Positions 8,613-17,915 of a DNA stretch of 64,000 nucleotides are shown here, in pieces. Source of the DNA: Aquabacter spiritensis. Its GTDB lineage: Bacteria; Pseudomonadota; Alphaproteobacteria; Rhizobiales; Xanthobacteraceae. Positions within the stretch are counted from its first letter, which is position 1, and each line of letters begins with the position of its first letter. The stretch spans positions 1-64,000 of the forward strand of contig NZ_SMAI01000007.1 of NCBI RefSeq assembly GCF_004346185.1, read 5' to 3'. The notes under the pieces were generated by a model, which worked only from the letters and a program-made list of their open reading frames with translations, was not told the origin of the DNA and made no database searches. A program made the translations under genes and the position numbers.

Positions 8613-9337
8613 TGGACGCGCCCAAGCTTTCGGTGACGCAGCTCCAGGCCGGCTATGGCGACGTGCAGGTGCTGTGGGACGTCACGCTCGACGTGAAGCC
8701 GGGCGAAATGGTGTGCATTGTCGGCTCGAACGGGGCCGGCAAGACGACGCTGATGCGCGCCATCTCCGCGCTGGTCCCGGTGAGCGCGGGACGGATCGCG
8801 GTCGACGGCGCGGATCTCACCGGCGCCACCCCGGCGCGCATGGTCGCGGCCGGCGTCGCCCACGTCCCGGAGGGCCGCCGCCTGTTCGGCGCCATGAGCG
8901 TGCGCGACAATCTGCTGATGGGCGCCTATCTCCGGCCCGACAAAGCCGGCATCGCCGAGGATCTGGAGAAGGTCTACGCTTTGTTCCCGCGCCTTGCCGA
9001 ACGCCAGAAACAGGATGCCGGCACGCTGTCCGGCGGCGAGCAGCAGATGTGCGCGGTGGGCCGTGGCCTGATGGCCCGGCCGAGCCTGCTGATGATCGAC
9101 GAATTGTCGCTCGGCCTCGCCCCGCGCATGGTGGATTTGCTCGCCGACGGCCTGCGGCGCGTCAATGCCGAGGGCGTCGCCGTGCTCCTGGTCGAGCAGG
9201 ACGTGATGAACGCGCTCGAACTCGCCGACCGCGCCTTCGTTCTGGACCGCGGCCGCGTCACCCTCTCCGGTCCCGCGGCCGCGCTGGCCGACGATCCGGC
9301 GATCCGCGAAGCCTATATGGGCGGGCTCGCCGGATGA
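8609..9337 (+). CDS. livF: Liv-type ABC ATP-binding protein, LivF subunit, 242 aa
   Basis: Second nucleotide-binding subunit. It has Walker A GSNGAGKTT, signature LSGGEQQMCAVGRGL, Walker B LLMIDELSLGLAP and H-loop LLVEQDVM, all typical of LivF. It overlaps livG by 4 bases; a second ATG three bases in (8612) is an alternative start. Its stop overlaps the start of the molybdenum hydroxylase large subunit, which ties transporter and enzyme into one transcript. Confidence 0.9.
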   Translation: MMDAPKLSVTQLQAGYGDVQVLWDVTLDVKPGEMVCIVGSNGAGKTTLMRAISALVPVSAGRIAVDGADLTGATPARMVAAGVAHVPEGRRLFGAMSVRDNLLMGAYLRPDKAGIAEDLEKVYALFPRLAERQKQDAGTLSGGEQQMCAVGRGLMARPSLLMIDELSLGLAPRMVDLLADGLRRVNAEGVAVLLVEQDVMNALELADRAFVLDRGRVTLSGPAAALADDPAIREAYMGGLAG

Positions 9338-11700
9338 CGGCCGTCCGGCCGCCCCGCCTGATCGGACAGCCCGCGCCCCGCCCGGAAGCCGCGCGCCTGG
9401 CATCGGGCGCCGGCGCCTATGTCGACGATGTCGATCTGCCGCGCCAGCTCCACGCCGCCTTCCTGCGCAGCCCGCACCCGCACGCGGCGATCCTGGGACA
9501 CGACGCGACGGCCGCGCGCGCTTTGCCGGGCGTCGCGGCGGTGCTGTTCTGGGACGACCTCGCGGGCGTCGTGACGCCGCTCCAGACCCGCCATGCCGGC
9601 TTTCCCGGCCTCGTCAGCCCGCCCCAGCCGCCGCTCGCCGACCGGCGCGTCGCCTATCAGGGCGAACCGGTCGCCTTGGTGCTCGCCGCGAGCCGCGCGC
9701 TGGCCGAGGATGCGCTGGAGGCGATCGCAATCGACTATGCCCCGCTTCCCGCCGCCGCCGATGCCGCGACCGCGCTCGATCCCGGCGCGCCCAAGGCGCA
9801 TCCCGACCTCCCCGACAATCTGTGCTGGGCGGGCGAGATTTCCGGCGGCGATGTCGACGGCGCGTTCCGCGACGCGGCGCTGGTGGTGGCGCAGACCTTC
9901 CGCTTCACCCGCCATACCGGCGTGACGCTCGAGCCGCGCGGGTTGATCGCCGCCTTCGACCGCGCCTCAGGCCAGCTCGACGTGCGGATCTCGCACCAGC
10001 AGCCGCACCAGTTGCAGGTCTATCTCGCCGATCTGCTCGGCCTGCCGATGACCCGGGTGCGCGTGATCGCCCCCGATGTCGGCGGCGGCTTCGGCATCAA
10101 GATGCACGTCTATGCCGACGAAGTGGCGGTCTGCGCCGCCGCCCGTCTCCTCGGCCGCCCGGTCAAGTTCATCGCCGACCGGCTGGAATCCATGGCGGCG
10201 GACGTGCATGCCCGCGAGCATGTGGTCGATGCGCGCATGGCGCTCGACGCGGCGGGGCGCATCACCGCCTTCGACGTCGCCGACCGCCACGGGCTCGGCG
10301 CCTATACCGTGTTCCCGCGCTCCTCCACCATGGAGACGGTCTCGGCGGTGCGCACCATCGGCGCGCCCTACGCCATGGCGGCGTTCCGCGCCCGGATGCA
10401 GGCGGTGTTCCAGAACAAGAGCCTGATCGGCCAATACCGCTCGGTCGGCCATCCCATCGCCTGCACCGTCACCGAGGCGCTGGTGGACCAGGCGGCGCGG
10501 ACGCGCGGCGAGGATCCGCTCGCGTTCCGGGCGCGCAACTACACGCCCGGCGCAGCCTTGCCGTTCACCAATCCGGCCGGCGTGCGGCTGATCGACCTGT
10601 CCCACGCCGCCTGCCACGCCCGGCTCGAAGCGCTGATGGACCGCGACGCGGTGCGGCGCGACATGGCGGACGCGCGGGCGCGCGGGCGCCTGCCGGGACT
10701 GGGATTTGCCGCCTTCGTCGAGCTCACCGCCTCGGGCAGCGAGGCCTATGGCGCGGGCGGGGTGGCTGTCGCGGCGATGGACAGCGTCACGCTCGCTTTG
10801 GAGCCGGACGGCACGGTGAAGGGCGAAGCGAGCGTCAGCGAAATCGGCCAGGGCATTGCCGGGACCCTCGCGCGGGTGGTGGCGGACGCGCTGGCGCTGC
10901 CCGCCGACCAGGTGCGCATCGCCACCGGCGACACCCGCAGCGCGCCGCACGGCGGCGGCGCCTGGTCCTCGCGCGGGGCCGCGATCGGGGCCGAGGCGGC
11001 GCTCGGGGCCGCCGCGCGGCTGCGCGCCGCCATCCTCGCAGGCGCGGCGGCGCTGCTCCAGGCGCAGCCCGAGACGCTCGACCTCGCGGACGGCGCGATC
11101 GTCGACGCGTCCGGTGCCCCCCGCCTGACGCTCGCGGCCCTCGCCCAGGCGGCGCTGTTCCGGGGCCACGAATTTCCCGGCGGACGGCTGCCGCAGCTCG
11201 CCGTCGCACACCAGCACGGCCGCGCCCAGGACCGCGCCGTGCCGACCAACGGCATCCAGGCGGCCTTGGTCGAGATCGATCCCGGCACCGGCCTCGTCGC
11301 CTGCCGCCGCCATTGGGTGGTGGAGGATTGCGGGCGCATCCTCAACCCGCTCCTGGTGGACGCGCAGATCCGGGGCGGCGTCGTCCAGGGCATCGGCGCC
11401 GCGCTCTATGAGGCGTGCCGCTATGACGGCGAGGGCCAGCTTCTGACCGGCACGCTGGCGGACTATCTCCTCCCCATGGCGGCGGAGATGCCGGACATCG
11501 CGGTGGCGCATGTCGAGACGCCTTATTCCGGCTCCGTGCTCGGCGCCAAAGGCGCGGGCGAGGCCGGCACCTGCGCCGCGGCGGCGGCGGTGCTGAATGC
11601 GGTGAACGACGCCCTCGCCCCGTTCGGCACGGCGATCGCCGAACTTCCGGTCACGCCGGTCCTGGTGCTCGACGCCCTCGCCCGGAGGCAGGCGGCATGA
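9334..11700 (+). CDS. Xanthine-dehydrogenase-family molybdopterin-binding large subunit, 788 aa
   Basis: Catalytic subunit of a molybdenum hydroxylase that inserts water-derived oxygen into an aldehyde or N-heteroaromatic C-H bond. The N-terminal aldehyde oxidase a/b hammerhead domain (about 15-130) starts at RLIGQPAPRPEAARLASGAGAY. The Mo-cofactor domains follow, with DVGGGFGIK and the base-catalyst motif GAKGAGEAGT near residue 743. The active-site loop reads QYRSVGHP (about 366). This is neither the AYRCSFR of true CO dehydrogenase nor the AYRGAGR of form II, so a CO dehydrogenase call would be wrong. Start overlaps livF by 4 bases. Substrate unknown. Confidence 0.88.
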   Translation: MTAVRPPRLIGQPAPRPEAARLASGAGAYVDDVDLPRQLHAAFLRSPHPHAAILGHDATAARALPGVAAVLFWDDLAGVVTPLQTRHAGFPGLVSPPQPPLADRRVAYQGEPVALVLAASRALAEDALEAIAIDYAPLPAAADAATALDPGAPKAHPDLPDNLCWAGEISGGDVDGAFRDAALVVAQTFRFTRHTGVTLEPRGLIAAFDRASGQLDVRISHQQPHQLQVYLADLLGLPMTRVRVIAPDVGGGFGIKMHVYADEVAVCAAARLLGRPVKFIADRLESMAADVHAREHVVDARMALDAAGRITAFDVADRHGLGAYTVFPRSSTMETVSAVRTIGAPYAMAAFRARMQAVFQNKSLIGQYRSVGHPIACTVTEALVDQAARTRGEDPLAFRARNYTPGAALPFTNPAGVRLIDLSHAACHARLEALMDRDAVRRDMADARARGRLPGLGFAAFVELTASGSEAYGAGGVAVAAMDSVTLALEPDGTVKGEASVSEIGQGIAGTLARVVADALALPADQVRIATGDTRSAPHGGGAWSSRGAAIGAEAALGAAARLRAAILAGAAALLQAQPETLDLADGAIVDASGAPRLTLAALAQAALFRGHEFPGGRLPQLAVAHQHGRAQDRAVPTNGIQAALVEIDPGTGLVACRRHWVVEDCGRILNPLLVDAQIRGGVVQGIGAALYEACRYDGEGQLLTGTLADYLLPMAAEMPDIAVAHVETPYSGSVLGAKGAGEAGTCAAAAAVLNAVNDALAPFGTAIAELPVTPVLVLDALARRQAA

Positions 11701-12533
11701 AGCCCGCCCCCTTCGCTTATGCCCGTCCCGGCACGCTCGCCGAAGCGGTCGCGCTGCTCGGCGCGGAGCCCGGCGCGGCGCGCATCCTGGCCGGCGGCCA
11801 GAGCCTGATGCCCATGCTGAATTTCCGCCTCGCCCAGCCCGCGCTCCTCGTCGACATCAACCGGATCGCCGACGGCGCCGTGCTGCGGCAGGATGCGGAC
11901 GGCCTGACCCTCGGCCCGCTGGTGCGCCATGCCGATCTGCTGCGGCATTGCGCGGCCGGGCGCGGCCATCCTCTGCTCGCGGCGGCGCTGCCTTTGATCG
12001 CCCATTCCGGAATCCGCAACCGCGGCACGGTCTGCGGATCGCTGGCGCTCGCCGATCCGGCCGCCGAACTGCCGGCCTGCGCGGTCGCGCTCGATGCCGA
12101 GCTGGACCTCGTCTCGCCGCGCGGGACCCGCCGGATCGGCGCGGAAGCCTTCTTTCGCGGCATCTACGAGACCGCGCTCGCCGAGGACGAGATGATCGCC
12201 GCAGTGCGCTTTCCCCCCGCCGACCCGAATTGGCGCTGGACCTGCCTGGAAGTCGCCCGGCGCCAGGGCGATTTCGCCATTGCCGGGCTCGCCGCCGGAT
12301 TTTGCGCAACCGGGGCTCCAGCCGCGCGTCTGGTCGCGTTCGGCGTCGCCGAACGCCCCCTGCGGCTCGCGGCGGCCGAGGCGGCGCTGACCGCGCGTGG
12401 ATCGGACGCGGCGGTGGCCACCCTCGCCGACCTCGATCTGCTCGGCGGTGGGGACTATCCCGCCGCCTATCGCCGGCAGGTGCTCGGCACCCTTCTGACC
12501 CGCGCCGCCGCCGCGCTCGGAGCCCCCGCATGA
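11697..12533 (+). CDS. Molybdenum hydroxylase FAD-binding medium subunit, 278 aa
   Basis: CoxM-like FAD subunit that passes electrons from the Fe-S clusters to an acceptor. FAD pyrophosphate contacts are visible as LAGGQSLMPMLNFRL (about 30-45) and IRNRGTVCGSLALADPAAELPA (about 103-124). The C-terminal CO_deh_flav_C region is present (about 175-275). Overlaps its neighbours on both sides as ATGA. Length matches the family (about 270-290 aa). Confidence 0.88.
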   Translation: MKPAPFAYARPGTLAEAVALLGAEPGAARILAGGQSLMPMLNFRLAQPALLVDINRIADGAVLRQDADGLTLGPLVRHADLLRHCAAGRGHPLLAAALPLIAHSGIRNRGTVCGSLALADPAAELPACAVALDAELDLVSPRGTRRIGAEAFFRGIYETALAEDEMIAAVRFPPADPNWRWTCLEVARRQGDFAIAGLAAGFCATGAPAARLVAFGVAERPLRLAAAEAALTARGSDAAVATLADLDLLGGGDYPAAYRRQVLGTLLTRAAAALGAPA

Positions 12534-13048
12534 GCGCGCGCACCGGCATGCCCGACAGCCTCGACACGAAAGACAGCGTCGACATCTCCTGCCGCGTCAA
12601 TGGCGAGACGGTCGCGGCGCGGGTTCCGGTGCGGCAATCGCTGGTGGATTTCCTGCGCCACGGCCTCGGGCTGACAGGGTCGCATGTCGGCTGCGAGCAC
12701 GGCGTCTGCGGCGCCTGCACCATCGTGCTCGACGGGCGGTGCGTGCGCGGCTGCCTGCTGCTGGCGGCGCAGGCGGACGGCGCCGAGATCGAGACCATCG
12801 AAGGCGCCACCGCCAGCGGCCGGCTCGATGCGCTGCGCGCCGAATTCGTCACCCGCGCCGGCCTGCAATGCGGCTTCTGCACCCCCGGCATGCTGCTCAC
12901 CGCCGCCGAATTTCTCGATGCCGGCGGCGGGCCCGACCGCAGCGAGATCCGCGACGCCCTGTCCGGCAATTATTGCCGCTGCACGGGCTACCACGCCATC
13001 GTCGACGCGGTCGAAGCTGCCGCCCGATCCCATCCCAGGAGCGCCTGA
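12530..13048 (+). CDS. Molybdenum hydroxylase 2Fe-2S small subunit, 172 aa
   Basis: CoxS-like electron-transfer subunit with two [2Fe-2S] clusters. The plant-ferredoxin-type cluster uses Cys 55, 60, 63 and 75 (CEHGVCGAC then C). The second lies in the helical domain with CGFC and CRC. An N-terminal extension of about 15 residues precedes the domain. Start overlaps the FAD-subunit stop. With the two previous genes it completes an (L-M-S) hydroxylase in the order large, FAD, Fe-S. The more usual order in cox clusters is M-S-L, so the order here is a small oddity. Confidence 0.9.
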   Translation: MSARTGMPDSLDTKDSVDISCRVNGETVAARVPVRQSLVDFLRHGLGLTGSHVGCEHGVCGACTIVLDGRCVRGCLLLAAQADGAEIETIEGATASGRLDALRAEFVTRAGLQCGFCTPGMLLTAAEFLDAGGGPDRSEIRDALSGNYCRCTGYHAIVDAVEAAARSHPRSA

Positions 13049-13051
13049 CAC

Positions 13052-13798
13052 GTGTCCACACAAGACTTTTCGCCCGGCGGCTATCGCTTCATCCCGGCCG
13101 TGTTCCAATATTCCGGCGGCGTCGCCGCCGCGCCGGGCTTCCGGCTGGAGCGCGCCCGGTTCCGCACGCCGCTGCCGCTCGAAGCCGGCTTTGCCGCGAT
13201 CGCGGCGCATCTGTCTGCGCTCGGCCGGCCTCTGACCGCCTTCGCCGCCTGCGAGCTGCGCTCGCCCGCGCCGTTCACGGAAGACGGCTTCCTCGCCTTC
13301 AACCGCGTCTATGCCGGTACGCTCGATCACTGGGGCCTGCTGGACGGCGCCACCAACCCGGTCGCCCGCAGCAATGTCTGCCCCGAAATCGATCCCCCGC
13401 CGGTGCCGTCCTTCTACGCCTTCACCTATACGGTCGCCGATGCGGACGCCGCGCCGTCCTTCCAGGTCGCCGGCTCGGGCGAGGCGCGCGAGGGTCTCGC
13501 CACCTATCGCGAGGCGACCGTGCGCTATGGCGAGACCGGTCCCGACGCGCTGCGCGAAAAGGCGCGCTACGTGCTCGGCGAAATGGAGCGCCGGATGGCC
13601 GCGCTCGGCTTCGGCTGGGCCGACACCACGGCGGCGCAGGTCTATACCGTGCACGACCTCTACCCCTTCCTCGCCGACGAGATCGTCGCGCGCGGCGCGG
13701 CACGCGGCGGCCTGACCTGGCATTTCAACCGGCCGCCGGTGGCGGGGCTGGAATATGAGATGGATTGCCGCGGCATTTCGACCGAGCGGGTTCTGTAG
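13052..13798 (+). CDS. CnbZ-like (2-aminomuconate deaminase family) protein, 248 aa
   Basis: Resembles the family annotated from CnbZ, 2-amino-5-chloromuconate deaminase. Recalled conserved blocks are GGYRFIPAVFQYSGGVAA (residues 9-26), CELRSPAPFTEDGF, NPVARSNVCPEIDPPPVP, QVAGSGEA and the C-terminal RPPVAGLEYEMDCRG. In that family the role is hydrolytic loss of ammonium from an enamine, next to RidA-like chemistry. It starts with GTG 3 bases after the Fe-S subunit stop, so it ends the same operon. A deaminase after a hydroxylase fits catabolism of an amino-substituted or N-containing ring. The family call is from memory and the substrate is inference. Confidence 0.6.
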   Translation: MSTQDFSPGGYRFIPAVFQYSGGVAAAPGFRLERARFRTPLPLEAGFAAIAAHLSALGRPLTAFAACELRSPAPFTEDGFLAFNRVYAGTLDHWGLLDGATNPVARSNVCPEIDPPPVPSFYAFTYTVADADAAPSFQVAGSGEAREGLATYREATVRYGETGPDALREKARYVLGEMERRMAALGFGWADTTAAQVYTVHDLYPFLADEIVARGAARGGLTWHFNRPPVAGLEYEMDCRGISTERVL

Positions 13799-13925
13799 GG
13801 GATACCCGGGCCGCGGAACGATACAACCATTTGGGGAAGGGGCGTGCGCGGCCGCTTGCAAATGGCCGCACCCGACTTGAAAGTGCCGCTCGTTCAAACC
13901 GCGTCCGCACAATCCCGGTCGCGCG

Positions 13926-14855
13926 ATGCGAGACGGCATGGATTATCGCGCCTTCGGCCTGAGCTTCGGCTCCGACATCGCCCTGCCCGAGCTCTGCGCC
14001 GGGGCGGAGGCCGGCCGGCCGCGAATCGCAATCCGGCATGCGCCGACCTTCGACGGCGCGCTGCCGTCCGGCCTCGCCGCGACGCCCGACCTGTTCGATC
14101 TGACGATCGCCGACCTCGCCCGCTTCCGCATCCTCGGCGATGCGCGCATCGAGGTGGAGAGCGTTCCGCAGGCGCCGCCGACCGACATTCGCGCCTATCT
14201 GCTCGGCAGCGTCATGGCGGCCCTGCTCTATAAGAGGGGTCTGCTGCCGCTGCATGCCAGCGCGGTCCTCGCCCCGTGCGGGGTGATCGCCTTCGCCGGG
14301 CGCTCCGGCGCCGGCAAGTCGACGCTCGCGCATCTGCTCGCCGAGCGCGGCTATCCCGTGATCGCCGACGATCTCCTGGGGGTGGAGGCGGGGGCGGAAG
14401 GTCCGGTGTGCTGGACGGCGATCCCGCGTCTGAAGCTGTGGGACACGTCGGTCGCATTCGCGGGCCTCGCCGCGGAGCGATTCGAACCGGTGCTGCACGG
14501 GGCGGATAAGTTTCATGTGCCCGCGCGCAATCCGGCGCCGCATGCGCCCCATCGCCTCGCCGCGCTCTATCTCCTGGAGGAGCCGGCGCCCGACGGTCCC
14601 GCGCCGCTGGCCCCCGCTCATGCCATCGCGGCCCTGATCGCCAACAGCCAGCGCCCCGGCTATGCCGGGCCGCTGGGCTGCGGGCCGGCGCATTTCGCCA
14701 CCTGCGTCGCGATCGGGCGCACGCTGCCGGTGTTCGCCTGCGGCCGCCTCTGGGGCCTTGCGCATCTCGGCGACGAGATCGACCGGCTGGAACGTCATTT
14801 CACCCGTTTGCCGGTGGCTCAGGCATCCCCGCCCGCCGCCCGCCCTGCGCTTTGA
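13926..14855 (+). CDS. HPr kinase-like P-loop protein, 309 aa
   Basis: Residues 108-175 match the C-terminal fold of HPr serine kinase: LLPLHASAVL, Walker A GRSGAGKST (125-133) and ADDLLGV, where the paired Asp follow a central strand. The first 100 residues resemble the poorly defined N-domain seen in HprK-like proteins next to PqqD or lasso-peptide genes. No PqqD-like carrier, lasso precursor or PTS component is nearby, so it is an orphan. ATGs at 13926 and 13938 are both possible; neither has a strong ribosome site. Substrate unknown. Confidence 0.65.
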   Translation: MRDGMDYRAFGLSFGSDIALPELCAGAEAGRPRIAIRHAPTFDGALPSGLAATPDLFDLTIADLARFRILGDARIEVESVPQAPPTDIRAYLLGSVMAALLYKRGLLPLHASAVLAPCGVIAFAGRSGAGKSTLAHLLAERGYPVIADDLLGVEAGAEGPVCWTAIPRLKLWDTSVAFAGLAAERFEPVLHGADKFHVPARNPAPHAPHRLAALYLLEEPAPDGPAPLAPAHAIAALIANSQRPGYAGPLGCGPAHFATCVAIGRTLPVFACGRLWGLAHLGDEIDRLERHFTRLPVAQASPPAARPAL

Positions 14856-14995
14856 GCGGCGGCTTTTGCGCGGTCACGCCGGATGTGCGCCCCCGATGAA
14901 GACCGTGCGGTCGAACAGTCGTGCGGGTGATTCGCCCGATGGCGGTGCCGTCACGCCGCGGCGCGGCATCGAACCGATCTGTCGGGGTTTAAATT

Positions 14996-15071
<76 letters not shown>

Positions 15072-15183
15072 ACCGGCCCGCGGGATGGACGCACCTGCGT
15101 GCGTCTCGGGAAGTCCCGCGGAAGGGATCTGCCCGGGGGCTGCCCGGGCGAGAGCGGCCTTTAAGCACAGGCCGCTCCGGTCA

Positions 15184-15594
15184 TCAAGCCTCTTCGTCGT
15201 CTTCGAGGCCTTCTCCGATCAAATCGGATACGTCGTCCCCATCATCCTCGTCTTCTTCGAGGAAAGTGTCGTCGTCGTCGTCGCCATCGGCGGCGAGGTC
15301 TTCGTCGACGTCGATATCGTCATCGGCGACCACCGGAGTGGGGCCGGCGGTTTCTTCGTCGGCTTCCTCCAGGCTGATCACCTCGACGTCCGGCGTCTCG
15401 TCGGCATCCGCCTCCACCGGAGCCGGTACCACACGGGCCTCGCTGCGCGATCCGGCGCGGGCGACAGGCTCGAAGAAGGAGCGCGGATAGCTTTCGCCGG
15501 TATAAGGCGAAACCACCGGGTCCTTGTTGAGATCGTAGAATTTTCGGCCCGTCACCGGGCAGACCCGCTTAGTGCCGAGTTCAGGCTTCGCCAC
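15184..15594 (-). CDS. TIGR02300 family protein, 136 aa
   Basis: The N-terminus MAKPELGTKRVCPVTGRKFYDLNKDP with the following PVVSPYTG matches the alphaproteobacterial TIGR02300 family of unknown function. One CP and a treble-clef-like start suggest a metal site, but only one Cys is evident. The last 80 residues are extremely acidic (runs of Asp/Glu, about 101-136), so the tail is probably disordered. The position between tRNA-Ala and aroA is a familiar arrangement in the group. Confidence 0.85.
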   Translation of the reverse strand: MAKPELGTKRVCPVTGRKFYDLNKDPVVSPYTGESYPRSFFEPVARAGSRSEARVVPAPVEADADETPDVEVISLEEADEETAGPTPVVADDDIDVDEDLAADGDDDDDTFLEEDEDDGDDVSDLIGEGLEDDEEA

Positions 15595-15749
15595 GGCAAG
15601 ACCCTTCGGTGGCTGCGAAAAGGAGGGTGCTCAATTGGCCAATGCCCATGGCCGTGTCAAGCCGAATCGGCGTGGGTGCCTTGGTCATTTCCGCCGGCCC
15701 ATGATAGAGGCAGGCGCATTCCCTCCCCGAGACGTTGCGAAGGCCGCTC

Positions 15750-17120
15750 ATGTCCAGCGCCCCGATGCCGATCCCGCCCCCTGGCCCGCATGGCGGCGGC
15801 GCCCCTTCCCCGGCCACCGCGCGCGTCTCCCCGGCGCTGTCCGGGCGGGTGCGCGCGCCCGGTGACAAATCGGTATCGCACCGCGCCCTGATCCTCGGCG
15901 CGCTGGCCCATGGCGAGACCGCCATCACCGGCCTGCTCGAGGGCGAGGACGTGCTCAACACCGCGAAGGCCTGCGCCCAGCTCGGCGCCGTGGTCGAGCG
16001 CACCGGCAACGGCGCCTGGCGGGTGCGCGGCGTCGGCGTCGGTGGTTTCCGCGCGCCGGCGGCACCGCTCGATTTCGGCAATTCCGGCACCGGCGCGCGG
16101 CTGATGATGGGCGCGGTCGCCGGCAATCCGATCGCCGCGACGTTCGACGGCGATGCCAGCCTGCGCAAACGGCCGATGCGCCGGGTGCTCGATCCTTTGA
16201 CGCAGATGGGCGTCGCGGTGCTGGAGACCGCCGAAGGCGGGCGCCTGCCGCTGCGGCTGCAAGGCCTCGCCGATCTCGCCGCCTTCAGCTACGAGACCCC
16301 GGTGCCTTCGGCACAGGTGAAGTCCGCCGTGCTGCTCGCCGGCCTTGCCGCGCGCGGCACGACCCTGGTGCGCGAGCGCGAGGCGACGCGCGACCATACC
16401 GAGGCGATGCTTCGGCATTTCGGCGCCGAGATCGCAGTCGCGCCTTTTGGCGCCCACGGCCGCGAAATCACCCTCGCCGGCCGGCCCGTGCTGCGCGGCG
16501 CGCCGGTCGTGGTGCCCTCGGATCCCTCCTCCGCCGCCTTCCCTCTGGTCGCGGCCCTGATCGTGCCCGGCTCGGACATCGTCATCGCCGACATGATGAT
16601 GAACCCGCTGCGCATCGGCCTCGTCACCACCCTCATCGAGATGGGCGCGCGCATCGAGATTTTGGACCAGCGCACCGAGGGGGGCGAAACCGTCGCCGAC
16701 CTGCGGGTGCGGCATTCGGCCCTGCGCGGCGTCGTGGTGCCGGCGGAGCGCGCTCCGGCCATGATCGACGAATATCCGGTGCTCGCCGCCGCCGCCGCCT
16801 GCGCCGAGGGGACGACGATCATGCACGGCCTCGCGGAATTGCGCGTCAAGGAGAGCGACCGCCTCGCCGCCGTGGCCGACGGCCTCGCCGCCTGCGGCGT
16901 CCGCCACGCCGTCGAGGGCGACGATCTTCTGGTCGAGGGCGGCCCGGTGCGCGGCGGCGGCCCGGTCGCGACCCATATGGACCACCGCATCGCGATGGCC
17001 TTTCTGGTCCTCGGCCTCGCCAGCCGGGACGGCGTGCGCGTCGACGACACCGCCTTCATCGCCACCTCCTTCCCGGCCTTCCTGCCGATGATGCGCGGCC
17101 TCGGCGCGGACATCGCATGA
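15750..17120 (+). CDS. aroA: 3-phosphoshikimate 1-carboxyvinyltransferase (class II EPSP synthase), 456 aa
   Basis: Sixth step of the shikimate pathway: transfers enolpyruvyl from PEP to shikimate-3-phosphate in the cytoplasm. Substrate motifs are [11 protein letters not shown] (about 37-47), [12 protein letters not shown] (107-118), [26 protein letters not shown], and DEYP and LRVKESDR near the C-terminus. Overall similarity is to the Agrobacterium CP4-type class II enzymes. The residue at the CP4 Ala-100 position is Gly 113, not Ala. The ATG at 15750 is chosen over the upstream TTG because the ribosome-like AAGG sits just before it. It overlaps cmk by 4 bases. Confidence 0.95.
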   Translation: MSSAPMPIPPPGPHGGGAPSPATARVSPALSGRVRAPGDKSVSHRALILGALAHGETAITGLLEGEDVLNTAKACAQLGAVVERTGNGAWRVRGVGVGGFRAPAAPLDFGNSGTGARLMMGAVAGNPIAATFDGDASLRKRPMRRVLDPLTQMGVAVLETAEGGRLPLRLQGLADLAAFSYETPVPSAQVKSAVLLAGLAARGTTLVREREATRDHTEAMLRHFGAEIAVAPFGAHGREITLAGRPVLRGAPVVVPSDPSSAAFPLVAALIVPGSDIVIADMMMNPLRIGLVTTLIEMGARIEILDQRTEGGETVADLRVRHSALRGVVVPAERAPAMIDEYPVLAAAAACAEGTTIMHGLAELRVKESDRLAAVADGLAACGVRHAVEGDDLLVEGGPVRGGGPVATHMDHRIAMAFLVLGLASRDGVRVDDTAFIATSFPAFLPMMRGLGADIA

Positions 17121-17749
17121 GCGCGGGGGTGATCGCGATCGACGGGCCGGCGGCCTCGGGCAAAGGCACGCTCGCCCGGCGCATCGCCGCCGCCTTCGGC
17201 GTGCCGCATCTCGACACCGGCCTGCTCTACCGCGCCGTCGCCGCGCGCTGCCTCGCCGCGGGCGGGCTCGACGACGAGGCGGCGAGCATCGCCGCGGCGC
17301 GGGCGCTGGAAGTCACGGGCCTCGATGCCGAGGCGCTGCGCAGCGCGGAAATCGGCGCGGCCGCCTCCGTCGTCGCGGCGCGGCCCGGCGTGCGCGCGGC
17401 GCTCATGGACCTGCAGCGTCGCTTCGCGGCCCAGCCCGGCGGCGCGGTCCTGGACGGCCGCGACATCGGCACGGTGATCTGCCCGGACGCGGCGGCGAAG
17501 CTGTTCGTCACCGCCACCCCCGAAGTGCGGGCGCGGCGCCGCCTGAACGAGCTCCTGGGGCGCGGCGCGCCGGCGACCTATGACGCGGTCCTGGCCGACA
17601 TCCGCACCCGGGACGCCCGCGATTCCGGCCGCGCCGCCGCGCCGCTCCTGCAGGCGCCCGACGCGCTGCGGCTCGACACCACCGACCTCGACATCGAGGC
17701 CGCGTTCGCCGCCGCGATGGCGCTGATCGCCGGAAAACGACGCGCCTGA
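17117..17749 (+). CDS. cmk: Cytidylate kinase, 210 aa
   Basis: Phosphorylates CMP/dCMP with ATP. The P-loop is GPAASGKGT (about 9-17), followed by [12 protein letters not shown], the nucleotide-monophosphate site. [13 protein letters not shown] and a LID-like RARRRLNE segment follow. Length is normal. ATGA overlap with aroA indicates one transcript. The usual next gene, rpsA, is absent here; rpsU follows instead. Confidence 0.95.
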   Translation: MSAGVIAIDGPAASGKGTLARRIAAAFGVPHLDTGLLYRAVAARCLAAGGLDDEAASIAAARALEVTGLDAEALRSAEIGAAASVVAARPGVRAALMDLQRRFAAQPGGAVLDGRDIGTVICPDAAAKLFVTATPEVRARRRLNELLGRGAPATYDAVLADIRTRDARDSGRAAAPLLQAPDALRLDTTDLDIEAAFAAAMALIAGKRRA

Positions 17750-17915
17750 GGGGCCTCGCGGACCTCCGGCCGGCATGTGGACAAGCTCCACCGGGTCTGA
17801 TAAGAGAGCGCTCCTTCCGGACGAGGCTTCGGGTGCGAAAGCACGCCCCGCCCCTCCGGATCCGTTTCAAGTCAGTGCGAAGTTAGATCGGCGCAACAGC
17901 TCGAAGAGGCAACAC

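Noticed and set aside
9967-11511. 514-residue minus-strand frame
   Set aside because: It is the antisense shadow of the molybdenum hydroxylase large subunit; the translation is Arg/Gly/His-rich and shows no domain.
9334-13048. Carbon monoxide dehydrogenase (CoxLMS)
   Set aside because: The large subunit lacks both known CO-dehydrogenase active-site loops, and the subunit order is unusual.
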